This document shows positions 8,511 through 18,219 of a stretch of 64,000 bases of DNA, in pieces. Origin of the DNA: Mucilaginibacter sp. UBA5151. Lineage in GTDB: Bacteria > Bacteroidota > Bacteroidia > Sphingobacteriales > Sphingobacteriaceae. Position 1 is the stretch's first letter. Every line of letters starts with the position of its first letter. A program made the translations under genes and the position numbers. The DNA lies in NCBI GenBank assembly GCA_002413785.1, contig DHXR01000044.1:27299-91298 (forward strand), in the 5' to 3' direction. A model generated the notes under the pieces. It was not told the DNA's origin, ran no database searches, and worked only from the letters and a program-made list of their open reading frames with translations.

Positions 8511-11405
8511 TTACAGCTCAATCAAAAACTCAACCAGGTTCTTATCGTGCTCCAGATTCAGCTTTTTACGCAGCCTGTAGCGGCGGATCTCAACGCCGCG
8601 CAATGAAATATTTAACAATGAGGCCATTTCTTTACTGCTCATGTTCATGCGCAGGTAGGCGCAAAGCTTCAGATCGTTAGGCACCAGGTCGGGATGACCT
8701 GTTTTTAGTTTCTTGAAAAAACTTTCATGGGCTTCATTAAAGCTGCTTTCAAATATATTCCAGTCACGCTCATCATTCATCCCCTCATCAATTACCTTCT
8801 GGATACGGCGTAACTGGTCTTCGGATAGTTTTTTGCCCGAGCTATCTTTAAGATGGCCCATCTCTTCACTTATTTTTTGTAAAAGCTCGTTCTTGTAAAC
8901 TATGTTCATTGCTGAGTTTGCCAGTTCCCTGCTTTTACCTGCCAGCTCGGCCTGCAATTGTTCGTTTTTTATTTTTACGATTTGCTGCTCATTGGCTATC
9001 ACTTCCTGTTTTAAAAATTCCTCCTTTTCGCGATGCAGTTTTTCATGAATAACCTGCTGGTGCCGCTGTAGTTTTAAGTGGTAGTAGTACCTCACTATGT
9101 AAGAAACCAAAATAACCAGCAGGAAATAGAAGAATAGCGCAAGTTTTGTGGCGTACCAGGGCGAAAGTATTGTAAATGTAAAATCGGTTATCGGCGAAAC
9201 ATTTTCATCACTTATCTTTGCGCGTACACTAAACTTATACGTGCCCTGGTTAAGATTGGTGAATTCTTTTTGGCTTTGTGTTGTCCAGTCAGACCATTGC
9301 CTTGAATATCCATCAAGATAGTACTGATATTTAATTTTAGCTTGCCTGTAATAGGGAAGCGAATACGTAATGCGGATATTATTCAATGAAAATGGTATTT
9401 CAATATCATTGATACTATTACGGCTTTCGCTGATCACCGAAACTTTATCGGTTATGTTTTCAACCTTCCTGATCAATACATCGGGTAATTGTATTTTAAG
9501 TGGCAGCAATGCGTCGTCATCATTCAGGATAACAAAACCATCGTCAATACTTATGAGATAAATTGAATTATTGATGAGATTTATGTTTTCATAATGCTGC
9601 ACCATTTGCCCGTTCAGCGTATTAAAGCGGTTTGAATCAATGCTTAGTTTACCGGGGACAGACAAATCAGCCAATGCAACGCGGCCATGGTTTATAAACC
9701 AGTATTTTTTACCGATCGCCGCTATAATTTTGTTTGATGAGGCGAAGGTGCCCAGCATTTTATTTAATTGCTGGTACTTGTAAAACCGGTCGGTAATGTC
9801 ATCGTACACGCAAAAACCCGAATCGGAGGAAAAAACTATCCGGTTATTGAGGTTAAATACATTGATATTATAGCTGCCGGGCAGGCCGGACTGCTTGTCG
9901 TAATATTTGCTGGATACTACTTTTTTCAGATCGTTGCTCAATACGATTTTATAGATCCCCTTATAGGCATGACCCACCCAGATCTGACCCTTGTCATCTT
10001 CTTCAACATACCTTGAAGGTTCGCCAAAGCCTTCAATTCTATGATCGAAAACCCAGTTGCCGCCGCCGTCTTTCCTGTAAATAACCAGCCCTGTGTAGGT
10101 TCCCTGTATCAGCAGGTTTTGGTTTAATTTTTTTATGGTCCAGCCGCCGTTTACTGATGATATTTTGCTGATAGCGCTGCCGTTTACCTGGTAAGTACCG
10201 TCATTATGTCCGCAAAGCAGGCGGCCATCCTGTAAGGACAGGTCCCAAACCTGCCCCTGTGAGCCGGGTATGAGGTTAAAGTCGAAAGTTTGAAGTAAGC
10301 GGTTGTTGCCGCCGGGCAGCCAGTCGCTGTAAAAAAGGCCCTGGTTAGTGCCAAGGTATATTTTCTTGTTAAAAATGATACTCGAATAAACTGTCCCGAA
10401 GCGTCCAGTTTTATCGAAATAAAAATATAGCGGCGAATTTACTTCTATGCGGTCGATGCCATTATCCAAACCGGCCCACAGGTTTTGTTCAGCGTCGGTA
10501 TATAAACTTAATACCGTATTGTTTTGCAGCCCGCTCGATTTATTGACATGCTGTACCACGTTACCCGCAGTATCAATAATCACGATGCCATTAAGGATGG
10601 TACCGTAAGCAAAATATTTATTGGGTATCACCGCCCCGTTATTCAACTGGTAGGTTTTCAAAAAGTCATTTGCCTGGTTGTTCCATTGACTGATCTTTTT
10701 ACCATCGTAAATAAATAAACCGTTTTTTGCAGTACCTATAAGATATTTATTATGCTGAAAGGGGAATATGGACAACACCCCGCTGTTACCTAAATATTTG
10801 CTGCCTTCGATAAAATTCAGATGGTTGTTTTTTAACTCAAAAAGACCGGCATTTACCTGCTCAACAAAAAAACGGCTTCCCGTTTTAAACAAAAACAAGA
10901 ATGGGTTTGGCGCCCTAATAATACTGATCTTTCCTTTTGAATAAATGAATATAGAGCCAAAAGACTGGAATATTACCCGCCCGCCATCCACATAAATTTT
11001 CCAGATCTCTTCATTCGGAAGGTTAGCCTTAGGCAAGAGGTGTACCAATGAATTGTATTTCAGAAAGCCCTGTTTGTTATTTTCCCAGTAACCAAATTCA
11101 CCAAACCCCCCGGCATAAACCTTTCCCTTGCCATCTGCGGCTACCGAGCGTACTATTAAGCCGTTCGGCATGCGGTAAAGCTGCCAGTACCTGCCATCAA
11201 AAGCCAGCAGGCCCTCGGCATTGCCGAAATACATAATGCCATGCTCGTCGCGCGTTACCGACCAATTCTGGTTACCCGACTGGTATAAAGCCTTGGTGTA
11301 ATTTTGAACATAAGGAACGCCAATATTTTTTATATCGGCGCCAAATGCATTCCAGATATTTATCAGCAGAAAAAATGCAAAAATCAGGGTTGCTTTACGC
11401 ATCAT
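8511..11405 (-). CDS. Triple-Y, two-component-propeller, LuxR-type HTH regulator of a glycan locus
   Basis: The product is 964 residues. After a signal/anchor segment (TLIFAFFLLINIWNAFGAD), residues about 25-630 are beta-propeller repeats (WSVTRDEHGIMYFGNAEGLLAF, NLWAGLDNGIDRI), the periplasmic glycan sensor. A Y_Y_Y domain follows (IKYQYYLDGYSRQWSDW, GTYKFSVRAKI), then one membrane helix (LALFFYFLLVILVSYIVRYYYHL), a coiled coil, and a C-terminal LuxR-like helix-turn-helix (LKLCAYLRMNMSSKEMASLLNISLRGVEIRRYRLRKKL). There is no histidine kinase or receiver domain, so it is a one-component SusR/HTCS-like variant. It lies upstream of the susC operon and probably activates it. Confidence 0.9.
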   Translation of the reverse strand: MMRKATLIFAFFLLINIWNAFGADIKNIGVPYVQNYTKALYQSGNQNWSVTRDEHGIMYFGNAEGLLAFDGRYWQLYRMPNGLIVRSVAADGKGKVYAGGFGEFGYWENNKQGFLKYNSLVHLLPKANLPNEEIWKIYVDGGRVIFQSFGSIFIYSKGKISIIRAPNPFLFLFKTGSRFFVEQVNAGLFELKNNHLNFIEGSKYLGNSGVLSIFPFQHNKYLIGTAKNGLFIYDGKKISQWNNQANDFLKTYQLNNGAVIPNKYFAYGTILNGIVIIDTAGNVVQHVNKSSGLQNNTVLSLYTDAEQNLWAGLDNGIDRIEVNSPLYFYFDKTGRFGTVYSSIIFNKKIYLGTNQGLFYSDWLPGGNNRLLQTFDFNLIPGSQGQVWDLSLQDGRLLCGHNDGTYQVNGSAISKISSVNGGWTIKKLNQNLLIQGTYTGLVIYRKDGGGNWVFDHRIEGFGEPSRYVEEDDKGQIWVGHAYKGIYKIVLSNDLKKVVSSKYYDKQSGLPGSYNINVFNLNNRIVFSSDSGFCVYDDITDRFYKYQQLNKMLGTFASSNKIIAAIGKKYWFINHGRVALADLSVPGKLSIDSNRFNTLNGQMVQHYENINLINNSIYLISIDDGFVILNDDDALLPLKIQLPDVLIRKVENITDKVSVISESRNSINDIEIPFSLNNIRITYSLPYYRQAKIKYQYYLDGYSRQWSDWTTQSQKEFTNLNQGTYKFSVRAKISDENVSPITDFTFTILSPWYATKLALFFYFLLVILVSYIVRYYYHLKLQRHQQVIHEKLHREKEEFLKQEVIANEQQIVKIKNEQLQAELAGKSRELANSAMNIVYKNELLQKISEEMGHLKDSSGKKLSEDQLRRIQKVIDEGMNDERDWNIFESSFNEAHESFFKKLKTGHPDLVPNDLKLCAYLRMNMSSKEMASLLNISLRGVEIRRYRLRKKLNLEHDKNLVEFLIEL

Positions 11406-11419
11406 GTCTATAATGGAAT

Positions 11420-11447
11420 GTAGAGACGCGATGCATCGCGTCTCTAC
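11420..11447. repeat. Perfect 28-bp REP palindrome (GTAGAGACGCGATG core)
   Basis: A perfect self-complementary sequence made of GTAGAGACGCGATG and its reverse complement. This kind of palindrome is common in Bacteroidota and cyanobacterial intergenic DNA. It lies between the regulator start and the trhO stop and may act as a hairpin in RNA from either strand. Confidence 0.75.
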
Positions 11448-11531
11448 GAAAATACGATTTGAAATTGAATAATTATGGAGGGTATTAGATATGTATTCAA
11501 AAATTCGCCGAAATTGATTTGTGTAATTCGA

Positions 11532-12497
11532 TTACATTCGTGAAAATTCGTGTTTATTACTTTTTTTAGCCGTATTCACCGGCTGCGGCACCTTCACATA
11601 ATAGCCGGTGCCATCATATACCCGTTTGCGGGGATGCGCCTGGCAGGCATCGCTGCAGCAACCTTCCATTTTTTCGCCGCATTCATCGCATTGGGTAAAA
11701 TGTTCATTGCACTCGGGATTGGCGCAATTGATCATTTTATGTGTGATTTTTCCGCAGTTATAGCAGGTGGAGATCACCACCGGGTTCACACTGTTCACAT
11801 CTACCGAAAGGCGGTTATCAAACACATAGCATTTGCCTTCAAAATCTTCGCCGCCCGCTTCTTTACCGTATTTGATGATACCGCCATGCAGCTGGTAAAC
11901 ATCGGTGAACCCTTCGTGCAAAAGCAGGGCCGAAGCTTTTTCGCATTTTATGCCACCTGTGCAGTAGGTAACTATTTTTTTATCCTTGTATTGGGCAAGT
12001 TCATTAATCTTTGATGGGAAATCCCTGAAATTATCAATATCAAAAGTTATGGCATTTTTAAATTTACCCAAATTATGCTCGTAATTCGACCGAACATCCA
12101 CTATAACCACATCTTCGGCATCCTTCATTGCTAAAAAATCCTGTGGCTCCAGGTGTTTGCCGGTTTGCTTTTGTGGGTTGATGACATGCGGGTCGCGCAG
12201 GCCTGAATGGACAATTTCGGATTTATACCGTACATGCATTTTAACAAATGAAGGCGTCTCAACTTCGTCAACTTTAAAGTCGATAGCAGCAAAGCGCGGA
12301 TCGGCATGAAGGGTATCCATATAGATTTTACAGGCATTTTCAGTACCCGAAACTGTCCCGTTTAATCCTTCTTCAGCAACAATAATGCGTCCGGTTAACC
12401 CTAAATCTCTGCAAAATTTTAAATGATCGGCAGCAAATTGCTCCGCATCGGCTATTGTTGAATAACAATAGTACAGTAGTGTATTGTATTTTTCCAT
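11532..12497 (-). CDS. trhO: tRNA uridine(34) hydroxylase, rhodanese family (TrhO/YceA)
   Basis: TrhO uses molecular oxygen to make 5-hydroxyuridine at wobble position 34 of certain tRNAs. The 321-residue protein has the usual order. An acylphosphatase-like N-terminal domain spans about 1-100 (YNTLLYYCYSTIADAEQFAADH, GRIIVAEEGLNGTVSG). The rhodanese domain has the active-site loop TYCTGGIKCEKASALL (Cys about 180). A Cys-rich C-terminal region (CYNCGKITHKMINCANPEC, CDECGEKMEGCC) could bind zinc. It appears to be a single-gene unit. The window also carries a TrhP-like U32 protein, which makes the same modification by another route. Confidence 0.95.
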   Translation of the reverse strand: MEKYNTLLYYCYSTIADAEQFAADHLKFCRDLGLTGRIIVAEEGLNGTVSGTENACKIYMDTLHADPRFAAIDFKVDEVETPSFVKMHVRYKSEIVHSGLRDPHVINPQKQTGKHLEPQDFLAMKDAEDVVIVDVRSNYEHNLGKFKNAITFDIDNFRDFPSKINELAQYKDKKIVTYCTGGIKCEKASALLLHEGFTDVYQLHGGIIKYGKEAGGEDFEGKCYVFDNRLSVDVNSVNPVVISTCYNCGKITHKMINCANPECNEHFTQCDECGEKMEGCCSDACQAHPRKRVYDGTGYYVKVPQPVNTAKKSNKHEFSRM

Positions 12498-12650
12498 AAA
12501 ATCATTGATGCCGCTGCAAACGGTGTTAAATGAGGAGCAAAGATAGGGAAATTGAGCTGAAAGGTAAAAGCTTAAAGGTGTAAGGTTTTGAATATCGAAT
12601 AATGAATATCGAATTTAGAATAATGAAGTGCTATTGAAGATATGTATATA

Positions 12651-15125
12651 CTATTTCAACCCGTAAAATATCCGGAAGCCCTGGAGGTATTTTTTGTTGC
12701 CCTGGTAGGCCACGCCATAATCAGCTCCAAACTGCAGGCGTTTTATACCAAAATAAAATTCGGAGTAGTTTGGATTATTTTTTTCGGTAAGGTAATTGGC
12801 GCCTACAATTTCTTCCAGCTTTAACCTTCTTAAATATGGAATATTATCAAATATAGCGCCGGCAAAATTATGCTGAAAGTGCACCTCAAGAAAAGGGTCT
12901 TCGGTACTGAAAGTATAAAATGGCAAAAAATGGAAGCTTCCAACATAAGTAGGGTCGGATGTTGTACCCTGGTTGCCAATGAAGTGGTTATAATCCATAA
13001 AGTACAAAGTTTGCCTGTTTAAAAAACCACCGGCTTTAATTAAAAATGCCGAATGGCCAAATAAACCCATGGGAATGCGATCCTGGTTAACCTTAACGGA
13101 TACAAAATCATAGTTTACATCAGAACCCAACAGGCTATTTATCCCTTTACGATAGTCAACTGTAACTACGGGGTAAAGTGATGGTAAATAAGTTTTTCCT
13201 GTTGGGCGTGTAATATATTGCTGATCAAAAGTTATTCTGACAGAAGTATTAAAAATAAGCGCTCGGTTTTCGGGAAACAAAGCCGACTGATCATTTTCCG
13301 GTGCATTTGGCGCAAGCGGATTGTTGGAGGTGTACCTGAAGTGGGGATTCGTAAATATATGTTCAAAAGAAGTATTATATAATTGCGTACGGTCGGCATA
13401 AGATATATTTGCGGTCCATAAAATACCATTTAAAAGTTCGCGCTGGTATCCAAAATCACCAAATACCGAACGATAATATTTCACAAAATTCTGTTCGCTT
13501 AATAAAGTACTCAAAGTATTAAAATATAATGAGCGGGTTCCGAGGGTGTTCAAATCGCGCACATCACTGCCAAAATCTAAAAAAAACTTTCCGGCATTGT
13601 CCGGGTCGTAAAGGTATCCTGTATGAATATTTGCGCTGAACAATTTATTTGAGGTTCCGTACCGTAACATCGGGGAAATGCTGAACGACCTGTTGTCTTC
13701 ATAAGTTTTTGTATAACTGCCTTTCAAATAAACGCCCCAACCTTCCACAGTGTTGTAATATATGGTTTGTGCAAGAGGGTATAAATAAAGTGAATCCCGA
13801 TAGTTTTTATAAGTAGCCAAATAGCCATCAACCACATAAGAAAAAAAGCCAAAAGTGTTTGCATTGTGTTGGACAGAATCCTGGTATGTTTTTGATTCCT
13901 GCAGAACTTCGATGCTGTCTTTTGTTTTATAATTCTTTATTTCGGGTGCTGTTAAGGGTACCGGCCGTACATCTGTCCAAAACGAAGGGCTTCTTTTGTT
14001 TACCTCCGTATCTACATGCAAAATTTCACCGGTAAAATACCCTTCTTTAAAAGTTGTATCAATTTTATAATTATTATTTATTCCTAAATAATACCCGCTG
14101 AACTTTAAGCCGTCCACATTCCCATTATAACTATACTGGAAAGACAATGGCTCCCAGGTATTGCCCACCGGGATGTATTGCTGGGTAACCCTAAGTGTAT
14201 CAACAAAGTTCAGGTTGTTAAGTGTTTTTGTTAAGTACAAGTCGACACCATAGATCCGCCAATCGCCCTCAACTATATAAATACTGCCCGTAAATGATAA
14301 TGCTTTACCAATCCGTGATTGTACCTGTATTTTATCAATCTGCTTTCCATCCTCGGTTATTGTTCCCAATAACTTAAACTTATAATATTTAAAAGCATAC
14401 GCGCTCGCCGGAGAAACAAAACCGTGGCTGCTAAGGCCATCTACAAAAAATAAATTTTTATAAAAGTTAACTTGCAGGTCCGATGCTTTATTATAACCAA
14501 AAGGAGGGTTTAAACCTGATACCTTTGAAGCAGCAAATACCTCCTTTACCTCATCGGGTCTCTTAAAACTATAAGATGATAATGATTCCGACTGGTACGA
14601 GATGCCTTTTCCGCTTGTATCAAGGCCAAGTAGTTTTGCCATTCCTTTGTCCAACAGTGTTTTGGGCACACTTATGATTTTTTTTACCCCTTTTATATAT
14701 ATAGCGCATGAGTATGAATTTACTTCGTTTAAATAAAATTCACGTTTATTTAATACCTGCCTCATGATATCATACGCAGGGTCATTTTTGTTATTGCCCT
14801 TTGATTTTTCTGCTTTTAACTGAAACGGCTCAGGCTCCAGTTGTACATTATGCTCCTCGTTCTGGCTTGTAATGGTAACTTTATTTATAATTTCTTTATA
14901 ACCAACAACCCGGTAAACAATATCGTAAGTCCCTGGCTTTAATTTGAAGATGTAGTCACCACTCTCGTTGGCGGTGGTGCCATACGATGAATTTTTAATA
15001 TAAACCGAAGCAAATGAAATTGGCACATTTCGTTCCCCGGTAATTTGGCCCGATAAAACATATTGCTGTGCGGATGTGGTGAAAGCGTATAAAACAACAA
15101 AAAATAATAGTAAAATACTTCTCAT
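12651..15125 (-). CDS. DUF5686 and carboxypeptidase-regulatory-like outer membrane protein
   Basis: This 824-residue protein has a signal peptide (LLLFFVVLYAFTTSAQ), a CarboxypepD_reg-like domain at about 20-105 (LSGQITGERNVPISFASVYI), and a DUF5686 region (DIMRQVLNKREFYLNEVNSYSCAIYIKG). It ends in an outer membrane beta-barrel with a final strand YLQGFRIFYGLK. DUF5686 proteins are Bacteroidota-specific barrel proteins of unknown function; TonB dependence is not shown. The gene stands alone, divergent from kbl. Function is not assigned beyond an outer-membrane location. Confidence 0.88.
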   Translation of the reverse strand: MRSILLLFFVVLYAFTTSAQQYVLSGQITGERNVPISFASVYIKNSSYGTTANESGDYIFKLKPGTYDIVYRVVGYKEIINKVTITSQNEEHNVQLEPEPFQLKAEKSKGNNKNDPAYDIMRQVLNKREFYLNEVNSYSCAIYIKGVKKIISVPKTLLDKGMAKLLGLDTSGKGISYQSESLSSYSFKRPDEVKEVFAASKVSGLNPPFGYNKASDLQVNFYKNLFFVDGLSSHGFVSPASAYAFKYYKFKLLGTITEDGKQIDKIQVQSRIGKALSFTGSIYIVEGDWRIYGVDLYLTKTLNNLNFVDTLRVTQQYIPVGNTWEPLSFQYSYNGNVDGLKFSGYYLGINNNYKIDTTFKEGYFTGEILHVDTEVNKRSPSFWTDVRPVPLTAPEIKNYKTKDSIEVLQESKTYQDSVQHNANTFGFFSYVVDGYLATYKNYRDSLYLYPLAQTIYYNTVEGWGVYLKGSYTKTYEDNRSFSISPMLRYGTSNKLFSANIHTGYLYDPDNAGKFFLDFGSDVRDLNTLGTRSLYFNTLSTLLSEQNFVKYYRSVFGDFGYQRELLNGILWTANISYADRTQLYNTSFEHIFTNPHFRYTSNNPLAPNAPENDQSALFPENRALIFNTSVRITFDQQYITRPTGKTYLPSLYPVVTVDYRKGINSLLGSDVNYDFVSVKVNQDRIPMGLFGHSAFLIKAGGFLNRQTLYFMDYNHFIGNQGTTSDPTYVGSFHFLPFYTFSTEDPFLEVHFQHNFAGAIFDNIPYLRRLKLEEIVGANYLTEKNNPNYSEFYFGIKRLQFGADYGVAYQGNKKYLQGFRIFYGLK

Positions 15126-15230
15126 AACTATAATTATTACTATTCAATACCATTAGCAGGCAAATTGTTTCATTATTAAAAGTTTATGTTTTTTAAAGTC
15201 GGATTAACCCGTTCAATTGCCGTTAATTCT

Positions 15231-15238
15231 TAATTTTG
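15231..15238 (+). promoter_or_regulatory. Bacteroidota -7 element for kbl
   Basis: TAATTTTG matches the TAnnTTTG -7 consensus of the Bacteroidota primary sigma factor. It lies 22 bases before the kbl ATG. No clear TTTG-type -33 box is seen at 19-21 bases upstream. Confidence 0.5.
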
Positions 15239-15260
15239 CATCCTCATAAACAGCTATACT

Positions 15261-16451
15261 ATGTATAATACACTAAAGCCGGTTTTACAGCAGGAGCTTG
15301 CCGATATTGAAAGCGCCGGGTTGTATAAAAGAGAGCGGATTATCACATCGCCACAGGGCGCCGATATTGAAGTGCAGGGAGGGAGGCACGTTATTAATTT
15401 TTGCGCCAATAATTATCTGGGGCTTTCGGCCCATCCAAAAGTGATCGCAGCTGCAAAGGAGGCTTTGGATACCCATGGCTACGGGCTTTCGTCGGTACGG
15501 TTTATTTGCGGTACCCAGGATATCCATAAAGAACTGGAAAAAAAGATCGCCGAATTTTTAGGAACGGAAGACACCATCCTTTATGCCGCAGCTTTTGACG
15601 CCAACGGCGGGGTTTTTGAGCCCTTGTTTAATGAGCAGGACGCAATTATCTCGGATGAACTGAACCATGCTTCTATTATCGACGGGGTTCGTTTATGCAA
15701 GGCCCAGCGCCAGCGATACAAACATGATGACATGGCCGATCTGGAAGAAAAACTAAAAGCTGTAGTGGATTGCCGTCACCGCATTATTGTAACCGACGGT
15801 GCCTTCAGTATGGACGGCACCATTGCGCAACTGGATAAAATTTGTGCTCTGGCCGAACAATATAATGCTTTGGTAATGATTGATGAGAGCCATTGCTCAG
15901 GGTTTATGGGTAAAACAGGGCGCGGTACCCATGAGCATCATAACGTAATGGGCAAAATTGATATAATTACCGGCACACTTGGCAAAGCCCTTGGCGGAGC
16001 ATCCGGCGGGTTTACCTCCGGACGTAAGGAGATCATTGACATGCTGCGCCAGCGTTCGCGCCCTTATTTGTTTTCAAATACCCTTGCGCCATCAATAACC
16101 GGGGCGTCCATAGCGGTATTGAACATGCTGAGTGAAACGACTGACCTTCGCGACAAGCTGGAAAGCAATACCCAATATTTCCGCAAAAAAATTACCGAAG
16201 CCGGTTTTGATATTAAACCCGGCGTACACCCTATTGTGCCGGTGATGTTGTATGATGCCAAACTGGCCCAGGAATTTGCCGCTAAAATGCTGGATGAAGG
16301 TATTTATGTGATCGGTTTTTATTACCCGGTAGTTCCGCAGGGAAAGGCGAGGATACGGGTACAGATATCAGCGGCGCACAATACGGAACATTTGGATAAA
16401 GCCATTGCGGCATTTACTAAGGTGGGGAAAGCGTTGGGGGTGATTAAATAA
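15261..16451 (+). CDS. kbl: Glycine C-acetyltransferase (2-amino-3-ketobutyrate CoA ligase)
   Basis: Kbl is a PLP enzyme of the alpha-oxoamine synthase family. With CoA it splits 2-amino-3-ketobutyrate, made from threonine, into glycine and acetyl-CoA. Length (396) matches the family. Landmarks are [15 protein letters not shown], the [22 protein letters not shown] block, the [15 protein letters not shown] loop, and the PLP-lysine motif [17 protein letters not shown]. The related 8-amino-7-oxononanoate synthase differs in these blocks, and no biotin genes are near. No threonine dehydrogenase gene is next to it. Confidence 0.95.
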   Translation: MYNTLKPVLQQELADIESAGLYKRERIITSPQGADIEVQGGRHVINFCANNYLGLSAHPKVIAAAKEALDTHGYGLSSVRFICGTQDIHKELEKKIAEFLGTEDTILYAAAFDANGGVFEPLFNEQDAIISDELNHASIIDGVRLCKAQRQRYKHDDMADLEEKLKAVVDCRHRIIVTDGAFSMDGTIAQLDKICALAEQYNALVMIDESHCSGFMGKTGRGTHEHHNVMGKIDIITGTLGKALGGASGGFTSGRKEIIDMLRQRSRPYLFSNTLAPSITGASIAVLNMLSETTDLRDKLESNTQYFRKKITEAGFDIKPGVHPIVPVMLYDAKLAQEFAAKMLDEGIYVIGFYYPVVPQGKARIRVQISAAHNTEHLDKAIAAFTKVGKALGVIK

Positions 16452-16466
16452 TACGTATATTTTTTT

Positions 16467-16474
16467 TATATTTG
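16467..16474 (+). promoter_or_regulatory. -7 promoter element of the PIN toxin-antitoxin pair, with ACGTAT repeats
   Basis: TATATTTG fits the TAnnTTTG consensus and lies 20 bases before the antitoxin ATG. ATACGTAT (16451-16458) and ACGTAT (16476-16481) flank it. These inverted/palindromic copies are a plausible autoregulatory operator. Confidence 0.5.
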
Positions 16475-16494
16475 CACGTATAAAAATCAGCATT

Positions 16495-16779
16495 ATGGCG
16501 AATTCAAAATTAACGTTAAGCATGGAGCCGGAATTTATTGAAATGGCAAAAAGTTATGCTTCGGAGAACAAGACAAGTGTTTCGAAATTGTTTAAGAATT
16601 TTATAAAGGACGTTTGCCAAAAAAAGCCAAATAAAATTTCAGTACTTGAAAAGTTTAAAGACAATCCGATCCATCCTGATATTTTAGAACTGACCGGCAT
16701 TTTAAAAGGTAAATATCCGGATGGTACGAGTTATGACGATATGAAATATGAATATTTCAAGGACAGGTATGGCCTATAA
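16495..16779 (+). CDS. DUF6364-type antitoxin (ribbon-helix-helix-like)
   Basis: The 94-residue protein opens with KLTLSMEPEFIEMAKSYASENKTSVSKLFKNFI, a ribbon-helix-helix-like DNA-binding segment of the kind called DUF6364 in Bacteroidota. The second half (HPDILELTGILKGKYPDGTSYDDMKYEYFKDRYG) should wrap the partner toxin. It is followed, with an 11-base overlap, by a PIN-domain gene. Together they form a VapBC-like type II module. It likely represses its own promoter. Confidence 0.87.
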   Translation: MANSKLTLSMEPEFIEMAKSYASENKTSVSKLFKNFIKDVCQKKPNKISVLEKFKDNPIHPDILELTGILKGKYPDGTSYDDMKYEYFKDRYGL

Positions 16780-17185
16780 ACATTTGTTTCTTGATTCTGA
16801 TGTACTTTTAGATTGGTTGTTAAAAAGTGAGCCATTTTCTTCATATACGCAAACTGTAATAAATGAAAGTCTGCGTCAAAATTTTAAAGTAAGCACTTCC
16901 ACACTTGTGATTGCTAATGTTAATTTTATACTTTCAAACCGGACAAGTGTTTCAAATGCCAGACAAAATATAAAGAAACTTGTTAATCTGATAAATATTT
17001 TGCCATTTGAAGGTGATATAATAAATTTAGCATTGAACAGCGCTTTTACGGATTTCGAGGATTCAATTCAATTCTTCATAGCTGATAAATATAATTGCGA
17101 TATTATTATTACAAGAAACATTAAAGACTATAAGAAATCTACCATCCCTGTTTTAACAGCCGAACAATTTTTACAATTATTATAA
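16769..17185 (+). CDS. PIN-domain ribonuclease toxin
   Basis: This 138-residue PIN domain starts MAYKHLFLDSDVLLDWLL, giving the first acidic pair. Acidic residues follow in the middle and in FTDFEDSIQFFIADKYNCDIIITRNIKDYKKS, which carries the FED and the T-R-N-x-x-D-Y signature of PIN toxins. Such proteins cut RNA with a bound metal ion. The ATG at 16769 is preferred over one at 16748 because the extra residues NISRTG do not belong to the fold. Its stop overlaps the pheS ATG by one base. Confidence 0.88.
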   Translation: MAYKHLFLDSDVLLDWLLKSEPFSSYTQTVINESLRQNFKVSTSTLVIANVNFILSNRTSVSNARQNIKKLVNLINILPFEGDIINLALNSAFTDFEDSIQFFIADKYNCDIIITRNIKDYKKSTIPVLTAEQFLQLL

Positions 17186-18219
17186 TGCAAACCAAAATAG
17201 ACCAATATACCGCCGAAATAACCACTTTTTCACCAGCCAATGCTGATGAACTGGAAACATTCCGTATAAAATTTTTAGGTACCAAGGGAATTATAAAAGA
17301 CCTGTTTGAGCAGTTTAAAACCGTAGGCCCCGAAGAAAAACGTACGTTTGGCAAAGTGCTTAACCAGTTTAAACAACTTGCAGAAGCTAAATATGCCGGA
17401 TTAAAAGAACAATTCGACTCACAACTCACAACTCACGATTCACAAATCGATCTCACTTTACCTGGCGAAGGATTTAACATCGGCTCGCGCCATCCCTTAT
17501 CCTTGATTCGCATTGAGATCATTGATATTTTTAAACGGCTTGGTTTTGTGGTTGCCGAAGGGCCCGAGATTGAGGACGACTGGCATAATTTCTCGGCCCT
17601 TAACTTCCCCGAAGAACACCCGGCAAGAGACATGCAGGATACTTTCTTCATCAAAAAAAATAATGGCAGGGATGACATAGCCCTGCGTACCCATACCTCG
17701 TCGGTACAGGTGCGGATGATGGAAAACGGCAAACCGCCGTTTCGTGCTATTATGCCGGGCAGGGTTTACCGTAACGAAGCCATTTCGGCCAGGGCGCACT
17801 GCTTTTTTCACCAGGTAGAAGGTTTGTATATTGATGAAAATGTATCCTTTGCCGATTTGAAACAAACGCTTTACCACTTTGTGCAGGAATTATACGGCGA
17901 AGGCACCCAGGTGCGTTTCAGGCCTTCGTATTTTCCGTTTACCGAGCCATCGGCCGAAATGGACATATCCTGCTCTATTTGCAAAGGGGCTGGCTGCAAC
18001 ATGTGTAAACACACAGGCTGGGTTGAAATTTTGGGCTGCGGCATGGTTGACCCCAATGTTTTGGAAAACAGCGGTATCGACAGCAAAAAGTTCACAGGCT
18101 TTGCTTTCGGCATGGGCATAGAAAGAATTGCCAACCTAAAATATGTGATACGTGATTTACGTTTATTCTCTGAAAACGATGTTCGTTTTTTGAAGCAATT
18201 TCAAACAGAGATTATATGA
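17185..18219 (+). CDS. pheS: Phenylalanyl-tRNA synthetase alpha subunit
   Basis: PheS charges tRNA-Phe with PheT; pheT is not in this window. The 344-residue protein has a coiled-coil N-terminus, then the class II core: GSRHPLSLIRIEIIDIFKRLGF, RVYRNEAISARAHCFFHQVEGL (motif 2) and AFGMGIERIANLKY (motif 3). A Cys-rich insert (SCSICKGAGCNMCKHTGW) looks typical of Bacteroidota PheS. Odd: the linker FDSQLTTHDSQIDLTLPG (about residues 78-95) is encoded by GACTCACAACTCACAACTC, the same kind of repeat found after 18690. The gene overlaps the PIN gene by one base and the next gene by four. Confidence 0.96.
   Translation: MQTKIDQYTAEITTFSPANADELETFRIKFLGTKGIIKDLFEQFKTVGPEEKRTFGKVLNQFKQLAEAKYAGLKEQFDSQLTTHDSQIDLTLPGEGFNIGSRHPLSLIRIEIIDIFKRLGFVVAEGPEIEDDWHNFSALNFPEEHPARDMQDTFFIKKNNGRDDIALRTHTSSVQVRMMENGKPPFRAIMPGRVYRNEAISARAHCFFHQVEGLYIDENVSFADLKQTLYHFVQELYGEGTQVRFRPSYFPFTEPSAEMDISCSICKGAGCNMCKHTGWVEILGCGMVDPNVLENSGIDSKKFTGFAFGMGIERIANLKYVIRDLRLFSENDVRFLKQFQTEII

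Noticed and set aside
11550..12014. 154-codon plus-strand frame within trhO
   Set aside because: Antisense shadow of the TrhO reading frame.
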